The notes: generated by a model not told the origin, from the letters alone. A stretch of 64,000 bases of DNA from Macropodus opercularis (GCA_030770545.1 CM061100.1:10568501-10632500); one strand, 5' to 3'. Shown: positions 33,198 to 46,524, counted from the first letter of the stretch. Numbers and translations are program-made.

Positions 33198-35583
33198 CTT
33201 AGCATTTGTTGCCCTCTACAGCAGTGTCAGTTAGTCCTAACTAATGAAGTCCTATATTTATTGCACTGTTACTTGTAGCTTTAAGTTATTAACTCAAAGC
33301 CTTGAAAATAATACAGTTTAGTGCTAGCGGTTAAGTAGCTGGGAGCAAATCTAAATTTAACTGGCCACAAACAAGGAGATCCTCAGAAAGCCAGTGTTCA
33401 TACTGTATTTATGTAATGCCAGCAAAGTTCACATGGTTGTGTAGTGGGGATGGCTATAAAACGGATATCTGTCCTCTAATCCACACTGGATCTTCCGTAA
33501 TGTCTTTATTTTGATAACAAAAAGCATGATTCAAGCACATTTTTGTTTGAGCTACATCTTGTCAACTACACACTACGTTGGAAAGGGGCTCTTTCATTTT
33601 GCCATTGGTAATGACAAGTATTCTCTCGATGGAGTTCATACCCTGACATGATGGATATGCTAGAGAGGAAGGGTACAGTCTGTATTCCACCTTTTAACTA
33701 GCTTATAATGGCGTGTGAGTGTGCCATTCGGTTGTAGGTCAGTGGAACTGACGTCAATCCATGGCCCATCAGGTGTATTAGACCTGGGGCCTCCTGACAC
33801 TAGATTTAATTCATTGGTTTTACCAGAACATTCTATAGGAAGCAGTAATTTACTCCTTGTTGTCCCTAAAACTCAAATTGTTTTCATACTTTAAACAATA
33901 ATGCACCTACTACTGGATAAAAATGAGTTGAGTTGTGCAAACACACTGAAATAAAAACACTACACAGACAGAATCTACTGTAAAACACTTTTGGGCAGAT
34001 TTTTTCGTTAAATGCTTTCTCATTGTTTGTAAATAAGTTTTTTGAAATATTAATATTTTTCTGTCAATTCACACATGTTTGACCCTCATTACATGAAAAC
34101 GTGCCGTGGAGGCCGGAGCATGAACCAGGCCTTCCCCTGGAGGAAGCGTGTCTGCAGGCGAGTTGCTGCTGAGGGCGTGAGGCTGCGTTTAGGAATTTGA
34201 AGCGTCACCAACGGCAACCAGTTTAACAGCGAAATGAGTCTTTTTCAAAATCCTCCGCCTCATTGCTTAACAATGCGGGAGCCGCAAACCACCTTTATAC
34301 ATTTCTACGTATACATTCATTTATTCAGCTCCTACCTTTCCGTCTTGTCTTTTTCCCGTCCCCCTTGTTGCTCCTCTGTGGATTCATGTTGTGATCTTAA
34401 CATTATAAATGGGTTCTCTGGCAGGGCTTGGATTAGATTTGTTTCGATGAGATTCATTCCAGCCCTAACTCTGGTCTCGGTGCTCATGTGGCTTGTTTTC
34501 TTGATGAATGCCCCCTGCCCTGTCAACAGCCATTTGCAAGCTCTCTTCTCATAAACTCGTCCACAGAGGGAGGCCAAAAAAATCCCACCCTCCTGAATCC
34601 ATCATTCAGTCAGTGCGTAAACCTGCGACCTTTACCGAGGTCATTCAGCCTCTCGCAACCTGAATATACATATGTGGATTCTAAAGCAGAATAAAACTAC
34701 AAAAAGGAGAAAGGGGATGGAGGGGGGTCCTATCTCTTGGGACAGCTGGTGTGAAGCCGTGGGGTTTGTGTGTAGGGAGTGGGCGTGGGTGATTGGGTTT
34801 TGATTTATATGTTTGCTCCTTTCCTAGAGGAGTTAGAAGAGGAGTATTTAATGCCCATTGCTTCATACAGACTGAAGTATTGATTGTCCTGGCCTCCATC
34901 TTGCCTTTGTCACACAGCCATACGCCTGACAGCTCCCACTGCTAAAATAAGATGTCATTATTCCCTGTGTCAGCAGGAGTTTGGCGGACGTGGCATTTGG
35001 TCTCTGGTTTGTTCGGATAGCCACGCTTTAACGGTGAAACCTGTGTAATTTTGTCATTGCCAACAAATCCCCCCGAGGAGATCAACATTGAATGTATCCT
35101 GTTAACAAGCACTGTCCCGTGTAAGGCTCGGCTTGATGTAGCTTCTGTCCACAAGCTATTAAAAAGACATTAAAGGGCCAAATGGCTGCAGTTGGTGTAG
35201 AAAGCCTAGGCCAGGGGGGTTCACTCTGAAACCACAACGATTGTACTTTCTGGAGGGTGTTTAAGCAAAGACATCACTTTCCAGAGCTGTGATTTGTTTA
35301 TTATCTTTAAATTTGTTATTCTTATTTCAAAAATTTGAGTTCAGCTCTAGCATATTATAAGTGGGAGTCATTTGCAGTGCATTTTGGGTAACTTTACTCT
35401 GAGCTACAGCATCAATCTGAGCAATTCAACCATGGGCCATTTAGGACGTCTGGTCTGATGTCAGGCCTGTCAAAACCGAGGTTGGCTTAGATTTATTATG
35501 TTTCTAAGGAGGAACAGCCCAGTGGTGTTAATATCTGCTCCGTTCACATGCATGTGTACGATCCGAGCGGTTAATCTCAGGTA

Positions 35584-35640
35584 CAGTACTGTGCAAAAGT
35601 TTTAGGCAGGTGTGAAAAAAATGCTGTAAAACTGTAAAAC
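35584..35640 (+). mobile_element. Possible Tc1/mariner-type terminal repeat fragment
   Basis: The sequence around ACAGTACTGTGCAAAAGTTT and TAGGCAGGTGTGAAAAAA matches, from memory, the end of a widespread fish DNA transposon family. No matching inverted copy was found nearby and no transposase frame is evident, so it is a solitary end or a deleted non-autonomous copy. Confidence 0.45.
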
Positions 35641-36046
35641 CGATCTTTACACGACTCTGGTGCAGCGCTGCAAAAAGGTGTAGAGTGTGATTCTGGGCTT
35701 TTATTACAAGTCCAACACAGTCCCCACCTTTCATGACACTTTTGTAATGACTGAAGTAAGAGACAAATGATTTTCAAGTGGCCACTAAGGCAAGTTTTTT
35801 TTTTTCCTTCCCTCCTCACTCGTAACAATGTTAGCAAACCACAAACTGAGCCACGCTTCCATCTTTTTGGCAGCTTTGGGCAGGTACAGTATGACTGATA
35901 GTCACTTGTCAGCGGTTGACGTTGATTGGTACAAGTTGTTGTGTCACACGTTGCAGGCTCCATCCGTTTAACTTCAGACAAGTCAATATTGCACAGCGCA
36001 GCTACGTTGACGTCGCCCGGTGCATTTCACACACCCGAACAGAGTC

Positions 36047-36082
36047 GGGTTTGCGTGGGAAAATGGAATTCCACGCAAACCC
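36047..36082. repeat. 12-bp inverted repeat, 12-nt loop
   Basis: GGGTTTGCGTGG at 36047-36058 pairs exactly with CCACGCAAACCC at 36071-36082. In RNA two more pairs (one G-U) can form inside the loop. Confidence 0.9.
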
Positions 36083-39000
36083 AGAACATTTGCTTGACGT
36101 CGTTATAACGTTAGGTTGACTGGTGCGTTTAAATAATTTCCATTTGTAGTATCTTTGCTTGCCAGGCTGTATATTAAAGCTGTCTTAACATTGGCTGACA
36201 CGATTTAGTTCATGTTAGTCGGCTTGGAGAAAACTGGTGCTAAAAATAATGACTCTATTAGTAGGGTTAAGATAATAGTCAAGGGCTATGCTAAACACAA
36301 AAACAGCTGGTCTCTTTCTGGCACCATGGCAACTGACAATGTTGTTATACTGTATCTTGCTCAAACATGGATCCAATGAGGAACTTAGTGTTGAAATGAT
36401 AATATAATGATAAGATAAAGTGATAAGGTCAGGAGGTTAGAGTTAAATCAAACTTCACAGAGCACATGTTTTTGTTTTTAATTTGAATGAAACCATCAGG
36501 ATCCTGATGTGATGCCGTCCTGCTGATATGAAATGATGGATAGAGCCAGAGTTCTTTTTTAATAAAGAACAACAACTGTCGCAATTATGCCTGTCACTGT
36601 AGTGATTAGCCAGTCGATAGGTAACAGAGGTAAAGTTTGGAACAAGCTGATGCTTTCGCTGCCCTATACCAGCTGTAGGAAAACATCGCTTTGTCTCTGC
36701 TTTGAGACGTGAAAGACGTCATTAACCCAACGTGTTTGCAGAAGGTGTGTGCAGAATATTGGATAAACTCCTCTGTGTGAGTCATTACATTTGCTAATTA
36801 TGAGGAGCAAACTAAGAACAAGTCATTTAAGAAGATAATATATTTGGATTCTCCTACAGTCCTTTGAACCATTCCCATTGGCTACCTTTAATAGAAACAG
36901 CATGATGCAGTAACTTGTGTTTTTTTTTATCTGTGTCTCTAACCGTTTCTGTTGTCATCCTTTGGAATTTAGGAAGCTGTGTTAGGGTTTGTGTCTCAAA
37001 GGCAAAGCTTTTATTAATCAGTGTAATTATATGTTTCTTCTTTTTTTTATAATTCTCTGTAGATGTGTGTAGGGGGGGGTGGTACAAAGCATAATGTTCT
37101 AGTTGGGAAAAGTTGTTTGTAATCAATGCAATTATAGCATGTAATCACACTCTTAGCTGAAAGGCACTTTTTAAGCAACAAATTATCTTTGTTTGGTTTA
37201 TTTTGTTTGTTCGCTTTTTTTTATGCCGCTTGTCCATTAGAATTACATTCAGCTTTGACTTGTCACTTTGTCTTCACTGGCAGGTGACTTGATTGAAAAG
37301 CTCTGATCTCTCATACCTGTTTAAAACAGACTGAAAGCATTGCCGTGATGCCGGTTGTACTGTTTCCATGGCGTCTAAGTGGAGCTGCAGAGTTTTTGAT
37401 AAACATCCTTTTCCCCTCTCCGACCAGTCTCGGCTCTTTTTTTTGTTTTGTTTTTTCTCATCTCTACAGACGTGGCCGTTTGCCACTGTCACAGAAGACT
37501 TGGCATTGACCACAGAAGAGGACAGCAGCAACAAGAGACTCCTGTGTCTTTTAATAGTTTGCTCAAGTAAGGGAGTGAGGCCAGGGCGGTCACCCATCAA
37601 CATGGGGAAAGCAGGCCAGACCAAGATAGTAACGCTGAAGTGACACACTCACACTCACACGGTGAAGAAATCAAGGTGTAATATGGCTGCAGTGTCCCTA
37701 GGCCAAAGCCATCTGGCAACCCAAGAGTGATAGGTTTGCAAAGGCAATCACAAATCATTTTTCACCTGTATCAAACCAATTGGCTGGCCTTCTATGGACA
37801 GCTGCTCCCTTGCACAGGGTCTGACACATTGATGGATAATGGATGGACGTAGCCTTCATATGGCAGATACGGAGCAGATTTAGAACATGAAATCCTAAAT
37901 CTGTTTTTATTTTTTTTCTTCCTTCAACTCTCATATACTGTACACAGGATAATCCGCGCGCAGAGAAGTGGGGAAGGGAGCAGCGAACGTAAGCCTTTCG
38001 AAAATCCAGTCGGCTATGAAGAGACTAACTGTCGTGGGTTAATATTCTAATCGTATCCAACTTCGCTGTAGGGTTGTAACGATAGCTTGTCCTTGATGAT
38101 AACACAGTTCTCCCCCCGTGACACCTGCATGCTGATAATGTTGCGCTTTGCTGGAATGAGAGGTTCTATGCACGCGGTACTGCTCAGCCGCGTGTGTCAC
38201 CAGGGGCCGACAGCAAAGACAAGAATGCAAAGGTCGCAAACCAAATGTATAGATTTAACATTCTCGACCCCAGCTGTGTTTTTGAAGTCAGATTATATTT
38301 ATTTTATTATCTGGAATAGCCTGACCTGAAGTGTCCTTATAGCTCATGACTCCTGACTCTGAAATGTTTGACTAGATATTGTCAAAATACAGGTTATAGT
38401 AAGTATAAATGAAAACAAGCTCTGAACTATCCAGAAACCTTCACATCATCATAATTATTATTAGCATTACTAATTAGCCACTGATATGCTAACTCAATTG
38501 ATGATACTATACCACATTGTTATTACTCCTGTTATAATGATGGCGTTCTATATTTTTTGGCTTGTTATTTATATGACGAAACATGACGATGATATGTACA
38601 TAGGAAAACTTGCTGTTGTGTTTTAGTGGTATAAGGTTAAACGTGAATACGCATATGAGAAACGTTTGCCGTGGTTCTATGTGCGCTCGAAGCTCCCGTA
38701 GATGAAATTGATTATGAAATATTTCGTTCAGTCAGCAGAGGCATTTTCACTTTACATGAAGCTGGTTTGATTGTTTTTTAAATAAAAAGTAGAGCAGCCA
38801 GTGCGACAGGCTGCGTTATGCACTAAATGAATCAGCTGATTTCAAGTCTGAAGTCTCTCACCTCTGTGTGCTTCCCACATCACGTAAAGTAGTGCCATGC
38901 CGTATTAATCACTTCTAGGATCAGTACTGATGATGTTTGGCCTTTTCTGAAGAAGCTTTGATTAACGGGACTTAGGTTGATTTAATTTGTTGGAGAACCA

Positions 39001-39168
39001 AAACCCTTCTCCTAAACTGGCACCGTGTTCATTAAGTCCTAACACAAGTACACAGAAACAAATGGTCATAATTGTTTGGCCTTTCAAACAAGTTGTTTTC
39101 ATATTTTGGGACAGATGATGCAAAGTGTCCTAAATGGAAATGACTCATTACAGTATGCTCACTGTGGC

Positions 39169-39171
<3 letters not shown>

Positions 39172-39204
<33 letters not shown>
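39172..39204 (+). repeat. (TG)16 microsatellite
   Basis: Uninterrupted TG units. Confidence 0.95.
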
Positions 39205-39207
<3 letters not shown>

Positions 39208-39539
39208 GAGTCACTGAGGTGGGCTGTTTCTGTTAACCCTTCCCTGTGACACAAACGGATCAACCCTCTGGGGAGGTGATTACTCTCCAGTCTGGTTAAT
39301 GGTCCTTTCTGACAGCACTTAATGAAAATTAATGAGCAGCTTCGAGATGCTGCGTGCATAAACAGAAAGGCCTACTCCCCTCATCAATGTGCATTTATTG
39401 CCATTGTTTAAACAGCCCTCGTTGGGAGGAAGGCGATACACAATGCAAAACTGCGTTCTAAGGATTCCGTTGCAGCTCTGAAATGCTTCCTGTGAGGTTT
39501 TCTGGGTAGCCTCTAGTGACAAATGGCACATCACCTCTG

Positions 39540-39790
39540 TTTGGGAACTGCCTCTTTAATATGAGGGAGCAGAAAATAAAGACATTTAATACACTTCATT
39601 AGGTTTCCATTATATTTTGCTCTGGGTGATCGGCTGAAATGAGTGATCAGATTTGCCTATTTCTGGCAGTGATATACAGACAACAAGATGACATGATTAA
39701 GAGGTCATTTGGTTAATTGCACTATCCTGCCCATGTGTCGCATTCTTGGAAATGAAATGGGTGCCAGGGGCACAGTAATTCGTGTGAGTC
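39540..39790. promoter_or_regulatory. Candidate conserved non-coding element
   Basis: About 250 bp without simple repeats or long frame, with closely packed motifs such as TTTAATA, GTGATCAGATT, TGACATGATTAAG, GGTTAATTGCAC and GTGAGTCACATCA. It has the look of a developmental enhancer. Conservation has not been tested. Confidence 0.25.
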
Positions 39791-40959
39791 ACATCATGGA
39801 AAAACAAGCTGAGCAAGTTCTGATTGCTTTTAGGCTCGTTTTATTTTTTATTTTTTCATATATTGTGTCTGTATGCAAATGATTACATGAGGAGATGTGC
39901 ATTAGTTTTCTTGATGTCTACTGTGGGGTTGACAGGGTGGCGGAGAAGGAGCAGGGGGTGGTGAGGGTGCGTGGGGTTGAGGAGTTTACTGTAGGAATTT
40001 TATCGCATTTTTGACAGAGGCTGCTTTGATTTCAATAAACACACCTGGACAAAAGCCGCGGAGGTCGCAAAGCGTGCACGCGTGTGACACGGGCAGCGTG
40101 ATCAAAAGGCATTAATAACGCAATTAAATTAAAGTCCCACGCAAGCCTGTGGACGAAGCGACACGCGGCTGTGGCAGGGGGCACACACACAGATGTGCCC
40201 ACCCCTCGCTGCACGCTCGTCTGATAAAAGCCAGGCCTCTCCTGCTATCCCCGCCAGCTCATGTGTCCCCAGCCCCTTTAATCTCCATCATTCACACGCT
40301 GTGCCCTTCTGTCCGACCTCCAACCCTTATTCCCATTTCATCCCTCTGACACCCCGTTCTCACCATTCATTCCGCTCATTCTCCACAGTCCGATTCAGCG
40401 CCGTGGCAGGACTGCCATCTCTGGTGGTGACGCAGTTCTCCTGCTGCTGTCGCTTTCCCGCGCGTCCGGTGATGGAGTCCTCCGCATCCCTCTTGAGTGA
40501 CTTGAAAGGCAACCAAGCGGCGGCGTAATGCAGCTAGACTGCCATCTGCTGCCCGCTGGGGTCTTAGCTCTTCCTCGCCGTCATGCTGTCCTGCAGCAGA
40601 GACGGAGCCACATTGCCATCTGCTGTGGCTGCAAATTGAATTAGCAAGTCAATTTCAGTTCAGCACAGCTTCTCTAGATGATATTTTAAAACTTCTCTCT
40701 CTCTCTCTAACTGCCAGAGGCTAAACATAGTGATCTTGTCTCATAATCTCTTAGGGTAAAAAAAAAAAAAAAGCCCAACTGAGGGCAGTTGGAAGGCAAC
40801 TACTCGAATTTGATCGTGAGTGTTTATTTCTGACTTTTGTCATTTTTTTGTTTTCATCATCAAACAGCACGTGCCATCTTGATCTCAGCATCCATTTGTG
40901 CCAGGCAGAGTAAATGCTGCCACAGGCTCGACGTGGCACTGCAGTGTGATGGAGAACAC

Positions 40960-41110
40960 ACTGACATCAAATCAGGAGCCATTAATCAATTGCGGTATTG
41001 TTTATTGGAGATAAATGAGCTTTTAGATGCTTAATCAATTAGATTCTCTTGCCATTTGCACTATAGGATTATTTCACAGTGCATGCCAGTCAATAAATCC
41101 TCCTGAAAGT
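40960..41110. promoter_or_regulatory. Candidate conserved non-coding element with homeodomain and forkhead motifs
   Basis: Contains ATTAATCAATT at 40981, the forkhead-like TTGTTTATT at 40998-41006, TTAATCAATTAG at 41031-41042 and GCCATTAATAAA further on. Dense spacing of such motifs is typical of vertebrate enhancers. Conservation has not been tested. Confidence 0.28.
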
Positions 41111-43059
41111 GGGCGCCATTAATAAAATCCCAATGCTCTCACATGCTCCATATCTCAGAGAACGTCAGCTTGAATTTTCTAACGTTTCTTTTTCTGAACA
41201 ATGGTTCGCGCGCCAAAGAAACTTTTACTGTTGTCAGAGTGAGCGATGCATCACTGCGATACAATCACAGGTACGTCTTTATTCGCATTCATCTTCCGTC
41301 GCCATGACAAACTGCAGCCTGCGACGCTGCGGTCACACGCGAAGCTCTGAGGTCAATCGGAGCGACACCTCGACCTGGGTGCCGTCCTCCTGCTGCTGCA
41401 CCGCTTTTTATTAAAAATGTGTTCTGAAGTATATGCACGACTTTTACAGAACTACACACACACACAATTCAGTCATTTAATAGAAAAGTCAAGGTGCCTC
41501 TTGTGAGTTGAGGCTGATTTTAAAATGTTGCCATGGAGCTACTTCTTTCATCTCTCATTGGTAAACTTGCAAATGAAGCCTTCACTTCGTATGATTTTAA
41601 CATATCTGCTGCAAAATTACGGCGTAGTCGTCACAATTTGTACCTGGCATTAAAATTACCCTGTCACTGTTTTTTTTTGTTTTTTTCATTCCAAAGTGGC
41701 ATCAGATCAAACATGCGACATCCCATGAAGCAGCAGAAGAGATGTAGATTATGAAATGACTGTCAATGTTATTGCGACTTCCATCCCGATTGAAATGTCA
41801 GTCTCCGCCTACGGTGGGTGAAATAGTTTTGCAACTGCTCTGGTTGAGTGATATGTTGTGGTGCACAACAAGTTTCCAATAGTTTTTGAAATGTTTGCTG
41901 CATCTTAATCATACATTTACACCACAGGCTGCAGTCATTGCATCATATTAACTTTTTTTCAGTGTTGAACAAATATGTAAACCTTGCGTTTTGATGTTTG
42001 TGTGCATATAACCTTGCTTAAAGCTTTAGCATCTCCTTTCATCATCAGTGAAATTCTCTAGATGTGCTGACCTTGTCTGTCATTTGGTGCCAAAGCAAAG
42101 TAATGTGCAATTTTATCGCCAACTTGATTCAAAGAACAACTTGAAGAAGAATTTAGCTGAACTCGCCAGTGAAGTCTTCATCTGGCATGAAACACTTACG
42201 TGCGGACAACATGTGAAGCTCTTCTCAATCTGACATTAACTTTAATCTTCGACAGATTTTTCTAAAAGAGAGTGTTGCTAAAAGAGTTGAATAAACCCTG
42301 AGCAGTTAATTAGTTCAACTACTCTAGACTCCACTTGTTAAACCTTTTAAAACTACTTAAAGTCACTTGAGAGCAGAACTTATTAACATAATGCGTATGA
42401 GATGTTTAACAGAGTCTATCTAACAATATTTAGCAGTGTATGAAGTGGTTATAAGTGTTTAAAAGTACCTGAGCCTGAATCTAAAAGTAAATAAGCTACT
42501 GATAATACATGTAATAAGATTTCAATATTTTTCTTATCGTACTTATACAGTAAGTAAATCAATCAAATCTTGCAGTAGTTTGGAGAACAGGATAAATCCA
42601 GGGCTGATGTGCCAGGGATTAGTTTTGTGATTTGTTCACCAGCACAGCGATGCCATTAATGTGTAATTAGTATTTCTAAAAAGAAAAATCTGTGTAATTA
42701 TAGCAAGAGTATGTCTTTCCTGAATGAATGTTTTGAGCACAAGTGATCCCTCTAACATCTGAAAAGCAGATAAAAGGATAATTACAGCGGTGCTGTATGT
42801 TTTGAGTTTATGATTGCTGTAATTCTGTTGCCTGTTGGCACACAGCATGTTGAAATATGTGTAAAATAAAGGCATATATACCCCCGCATTGTTTCCATAC
42901 AAATGGTGTGTTTGCTTTTCGTTTCAATTTAAATGAGATTCGACCTGGGAGTTGCAAACTCATTTTCTGTTTCATCATAAAGCTACTGAATCATCAGTGA
43001 GAAATAAAAACGCTGAGAGAATTCTGAAATAGGAAATCGTCAGAAGTTCTCCGTTTACT

Positions 43060-43680
43060 TGGCCATCGCTGGCAGTGTGTCTGAGGGGGAACGAGTTGGA
43101 GAACAGGTCAGCCATCATGGACTTTGTGGCCTGGTGTAAACACCAGAAAGGCGAAGGAGATGGTGACTGACATTAGGGGGAAACCACCACATCACACACC
43201 TGTGAACATTCAAGGCTCAGACATTGAGATAGTGGACCTGAGTAAGTAGTAAGGACCTGAGTGTTCACCTAAACCGTAAACTGAGCAGGACTCTGCTTCG
43301 CTTCCACCCTCTGAGCGGGACTGAGGTCCTTCGGAGGGAGCAGGCCTCTGTTAAAGACATTCTATGACTCTGTGGTAACCTCTGGTGTCCACTACGCTGT
43401 GGTCTGCTGGGGTGCAGGCAGCACTGAAAGAAAAAGACTCAACCAGCTGGTCAGGAGAGTTCTGTCCTGGGCTGTCCACTGGACTCTGTGGAGGAGGATG
43501 ACATCCATCATGGACAATACTTCTCATCCACTGCATCAGACAGTGGCAGCTCCTTCAGTGGAGACTGATCCATCCCCAGTGTAGGAAGGAACGGTACCAC
43601 ACCTACTTTTTATTTCTCTGAACATTACTGTTGTATCTGTTAATAATTAAATTTCCCCACTGTGGGAACAATAAATAATC
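43060..43680 (+). mobile_element. 5'-truncated L2/CR1-type LINE remnant
   Basis: Translation in shifting frames gives pieces of the C-terminal part of a non-LTR reverse transcriptase ORF: DFVAWCK, then KEMVTDIRG with PVNIQGSDIEIV, then YDSVVTSGVHYAVVCWG, and finally LTSIMDNTSHPLHQTV-like words. In-frame stops (TAGTAA near 43248) and frame changes show it is dead. The 3' tail TTTCCCCACTGTGGGAACAATAAA near 43653-43676 is the short 3' end typical of fish L2 elements. The 5' portion (endonuclease and most of the reverse transcriptase) is missing. Confidence 0.8.
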
Positions 43681-43719
43681 ATCTTTTCTTAGCTTTTACA
43701 GTGAGGCAAGAGGACAGAC

Positions 43720-43820
43720 TGGTAAATGGTCTGCACTGGCAGCAGGGGCAGCTTGGGGTTCAGTGTCTTGCCCAAGGACACTTTTGGCACATGACTGGGG
43801 GAAGCCAGGAATCGAACCAG
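43720..43820 (+). mobile_element. Deleted copy of a common fish interspersed repeat
   Basis: TGGTAAATGGTCTGCACTG followed by GGGGTTCAGTGTCTTGCCCA, AGGACACTTTTGGCACATGA and AATCGAACC follow the known order of an abundant fish repeat that reads TGGTAAATGGTCTG...TTCAGTGTCTTGCCCAAGG...GAATCGAACC. The central part is missing. Its class (SINE-like or non-autonomous DNA element) is not decided here. Confidence 0.7.
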
Positions 43821-44420
43821 CGAAGATATATACACACAATATAAAACATTATATTGTAACATTACATAGTACGCTCCATCCACCAGAGGGTGCAAGCGCA
43901 TCATCAGAGTTCCAATGCACTCAAGAGGTTCTCTTTGCTGGCTCCTGTTGATGTGTTAGATGTTTAGTGAGACACTGTAGCGCCTCAACAATGTTATAGT
44001 CATCTGAAAGCCGGCGCGTTCTCGTCTCATCATCTCTCGGGCGCAGTCACTATTCATTTGGACCCTGCAGGGCACGACCAGGATCTTCCCTCCTCAGGGA
44101 AATTGGACGCTCGTCGGTATCTGATTTGTCACCTTACTCACACACAGGGATCAGGATGTACTGTATTTGTCGCTGGTCGAAACTTGACTAACTTTAGAGT
44201 CTGGAGACTCGTTAAGCAGAAATGCATTTAATCACGTGTTGGTTTTTATCACACACAAATCGAACCGTAAAAGAAGCGCAGTTCACTTTTGTTTCCCTAC
44301 TTCCTCCTCAATAAATTAAAATGATGCCGTTTGTTTTCTCGGTGGCTGTTTTAATGATGGGCTCTGCTAACTCATTAGTCACAGCTCTTCCTCTTAGCTG
44401 ATCAGCAGATAAAGCAGAGG

Positions 44421-44455
44421 TGGTGTGTGTGTGTGTGTGCGTGTGTGGGGGGGGG
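44421..44455 (+). repeat. (GT)n microsatellite and G run
   Basis: GT units with one GC interruption, ending in a run of ten G. Confidence 0.9.
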
Positions 44456-45785
44456 TTAAGAGGAAGTTGGTGAAAGAGAAAAGTGTATCAGACAGACGGC
44501 GAAGAAAGAGGAGCAATGCTTGATAGCGGCCTCATTAATCTTTTATTTATTTATGTAAGAGGCAGAGAGGAGTTGATAGGCAGCAGCTCCTCTGCCAGCT
44601 GAGCGAAGAACAGAGGGTTTTCAAACTTGCGAGGGTAATATAAATCTCACAGACATGTGGGGAAAGTATCAGTTGGAAGGGGGCTGTAAAAATTATGAGT
44701 GATTTTTTTGTTAAACGTTCATGTTTCCATTCCCAGCGAGACATAATGCGAGTCTGGTCCAGCCGCCTCCATTTTCCCACCCCTGCCCCAGAGTTTGGAG
44801 CCCAACAGCGAGTTTGTGGCGCCACACTTGCAACTGACAGCTTAATACTGCTGCAGAAATTGGTTTTGTGGAGTGGGCAAAAAAAAAAAAAAAATTAAAA
44901 AAAAAGGAGATGGGGGATTTTAAAAGGCTTCTGTTTTTAACTTTTTTTTTTCTACTGCGCCGTCATCCTCATCATCTGTCATATTCGCCTGTCTAATGAT
45001 GTTTAATAACAGAGTGAGACACAGCGCGCGGCGCAGAATACACTGCCAGCCATTGTGCCTTCGCTCTCCCGATGATGGCTTGAGGTAAATGTTATGACGC
45101 AGGAGCCTATTTCCACTCAGAGGCAATGTAGGCCTCAGCCAAGTTGACTGTCTGTCAAACAGGCCAGCTTCTCATCAGCGGGTAGAGTAAAGATAGATAA
45201 TATAGCTTGTAGTCATCTTCCTGGACGCTGTGTGTGAAACCTATCAAGTCGTGTTTGGTATGGATATGATTTACATTATTTACATTTAGTGCGTGTGGAT
45301 TCATGCCCCTTGACAATCCCTTAACTCCCCCCCACAATACAGCCGGGAGCCAGAGCCGAGTCGCAGCCCTTTAATTAGTCACTGAGTCACTGTGAGCCGT
45401 TCTGGATGGGGCCTGCAGGCGCATTAATCATATTACTTAAATCTGATCCAAGACCAGTGCTATCTTGTAAATATAAGCGCTCTTACACAATTCAGGAAGC
45501 GGTGAGGCAGGTAGAGCTTCCACATCATATTGTGTTTGGCAGCGGGGCTCCTCTGCACAAAACCCTCTTTGTCTCCCCTCCCAGAAATGGTACTTGAGCG
45601 AAAAGCGCTTGTGTTTGCTCGGGAGCAATAATGACGACGTATCTGTGTTTCCCATCAGTGTGAAATAATGTCAAAGGAAAGATGGTTTCTGACCATGATT
45701 TGTACTGTGTAAATTAAATTTTGTGCTTATGAAACTTGAAGGTGCTTATGACCCTACAGCTCTGCTTCCTTGAGGCCACTGTGGG

Positions 45786-45788
<3 letters not shown>

Positions 45789-45829
<41 letters not shown>

Positions 45830-45851
45830 TAAAAATATATATATATATATA
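45789..45851 (+). repeat. Compound (TG)n-(AT)n microsatellite
   Basis: About 19 TG units, a short ATTAAAAA link, then about eight AT units. Such compound repeats are highly length-variable. Confidence 0.95.
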
Positions 45852-46524
45852 ATGCATGTTTTCTGGAGCCATAAAGCTCAGACTGTCAACGTTTGCGTCA
45901 CTTCGCACTGAGCTCTATATTGTGTATACATAATTGGATTTTCTTGACGGCTTCACGAGCCCACAAGGCATGTTAAAAAAATAAAAATACTGAATTGATG
46001 AAAATCTGTTTAACAGTCTGTCTATATAGATCATAAGGCAATTAAGTTTTTCACTTGTCACTGTCACTGAGAAAACAAGATCCTGTGATAAAACATGAAG
46101 TGGGAACATTTTAATCTGTAATCACACTGAATTCTAATGCCATGATCGTTTTTAGCATTTTAATGTGAAATGTATACTTTGCGTAATGAATGTGTTCCAC
46201 GTTCACGACCCCCAGTTTCAGTAAAACCTCCTTATGCTGAAAAATAGAGCAATAAATGTTTCAGTGTAATGAAACTGTAATGCGTCTCCTTCCGGCTGCG
46301 TGTCACAAAGACGATAAAAGTCCCTCTATTGTTAATTCTCTGTTTGGCTGCTTAAGAGGAATCATTTGCCGGCGCTTGGATGAAGAGCTGGGATCAAAGA
46401 TGTGTTAAGGAGATGGATCTATGTTGCGCATGAATATGTGACCTTGGGTCCTCTATGGTTTTGAGATCAAAGGGAGTAAAGGAAAAATGTGGGAATACTG
46501 AAAACCAGGATAGTACACAGACTT

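Larger units (their letters stand above)
15530..35580. other. 20-kb stretch without a recognisable gene
   Basis: Unique AT-rich sequence. Open frames stay at or below about 140 codons, are scattered on both strands and show no known domains. Possible acceptor-like signals, for example before 20633 and 25921, are not followed by a convincing exon and donor. Two sub-regions with dense AT-rich factor motifs, two hairpins and several microsatellites are listed separately. Confidence 0.5.
35650..43055. other. Non-coding region with possible enhancers
   Basis: No recognisable gene. AT-rich unique DNA with a hairpin at 36047-36082, a (GT)n run at 39172 and two candidate conserved elements. GC-rich patches at 40140-40640 contain only short unrecognised frames. 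Confidence 0.5.
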
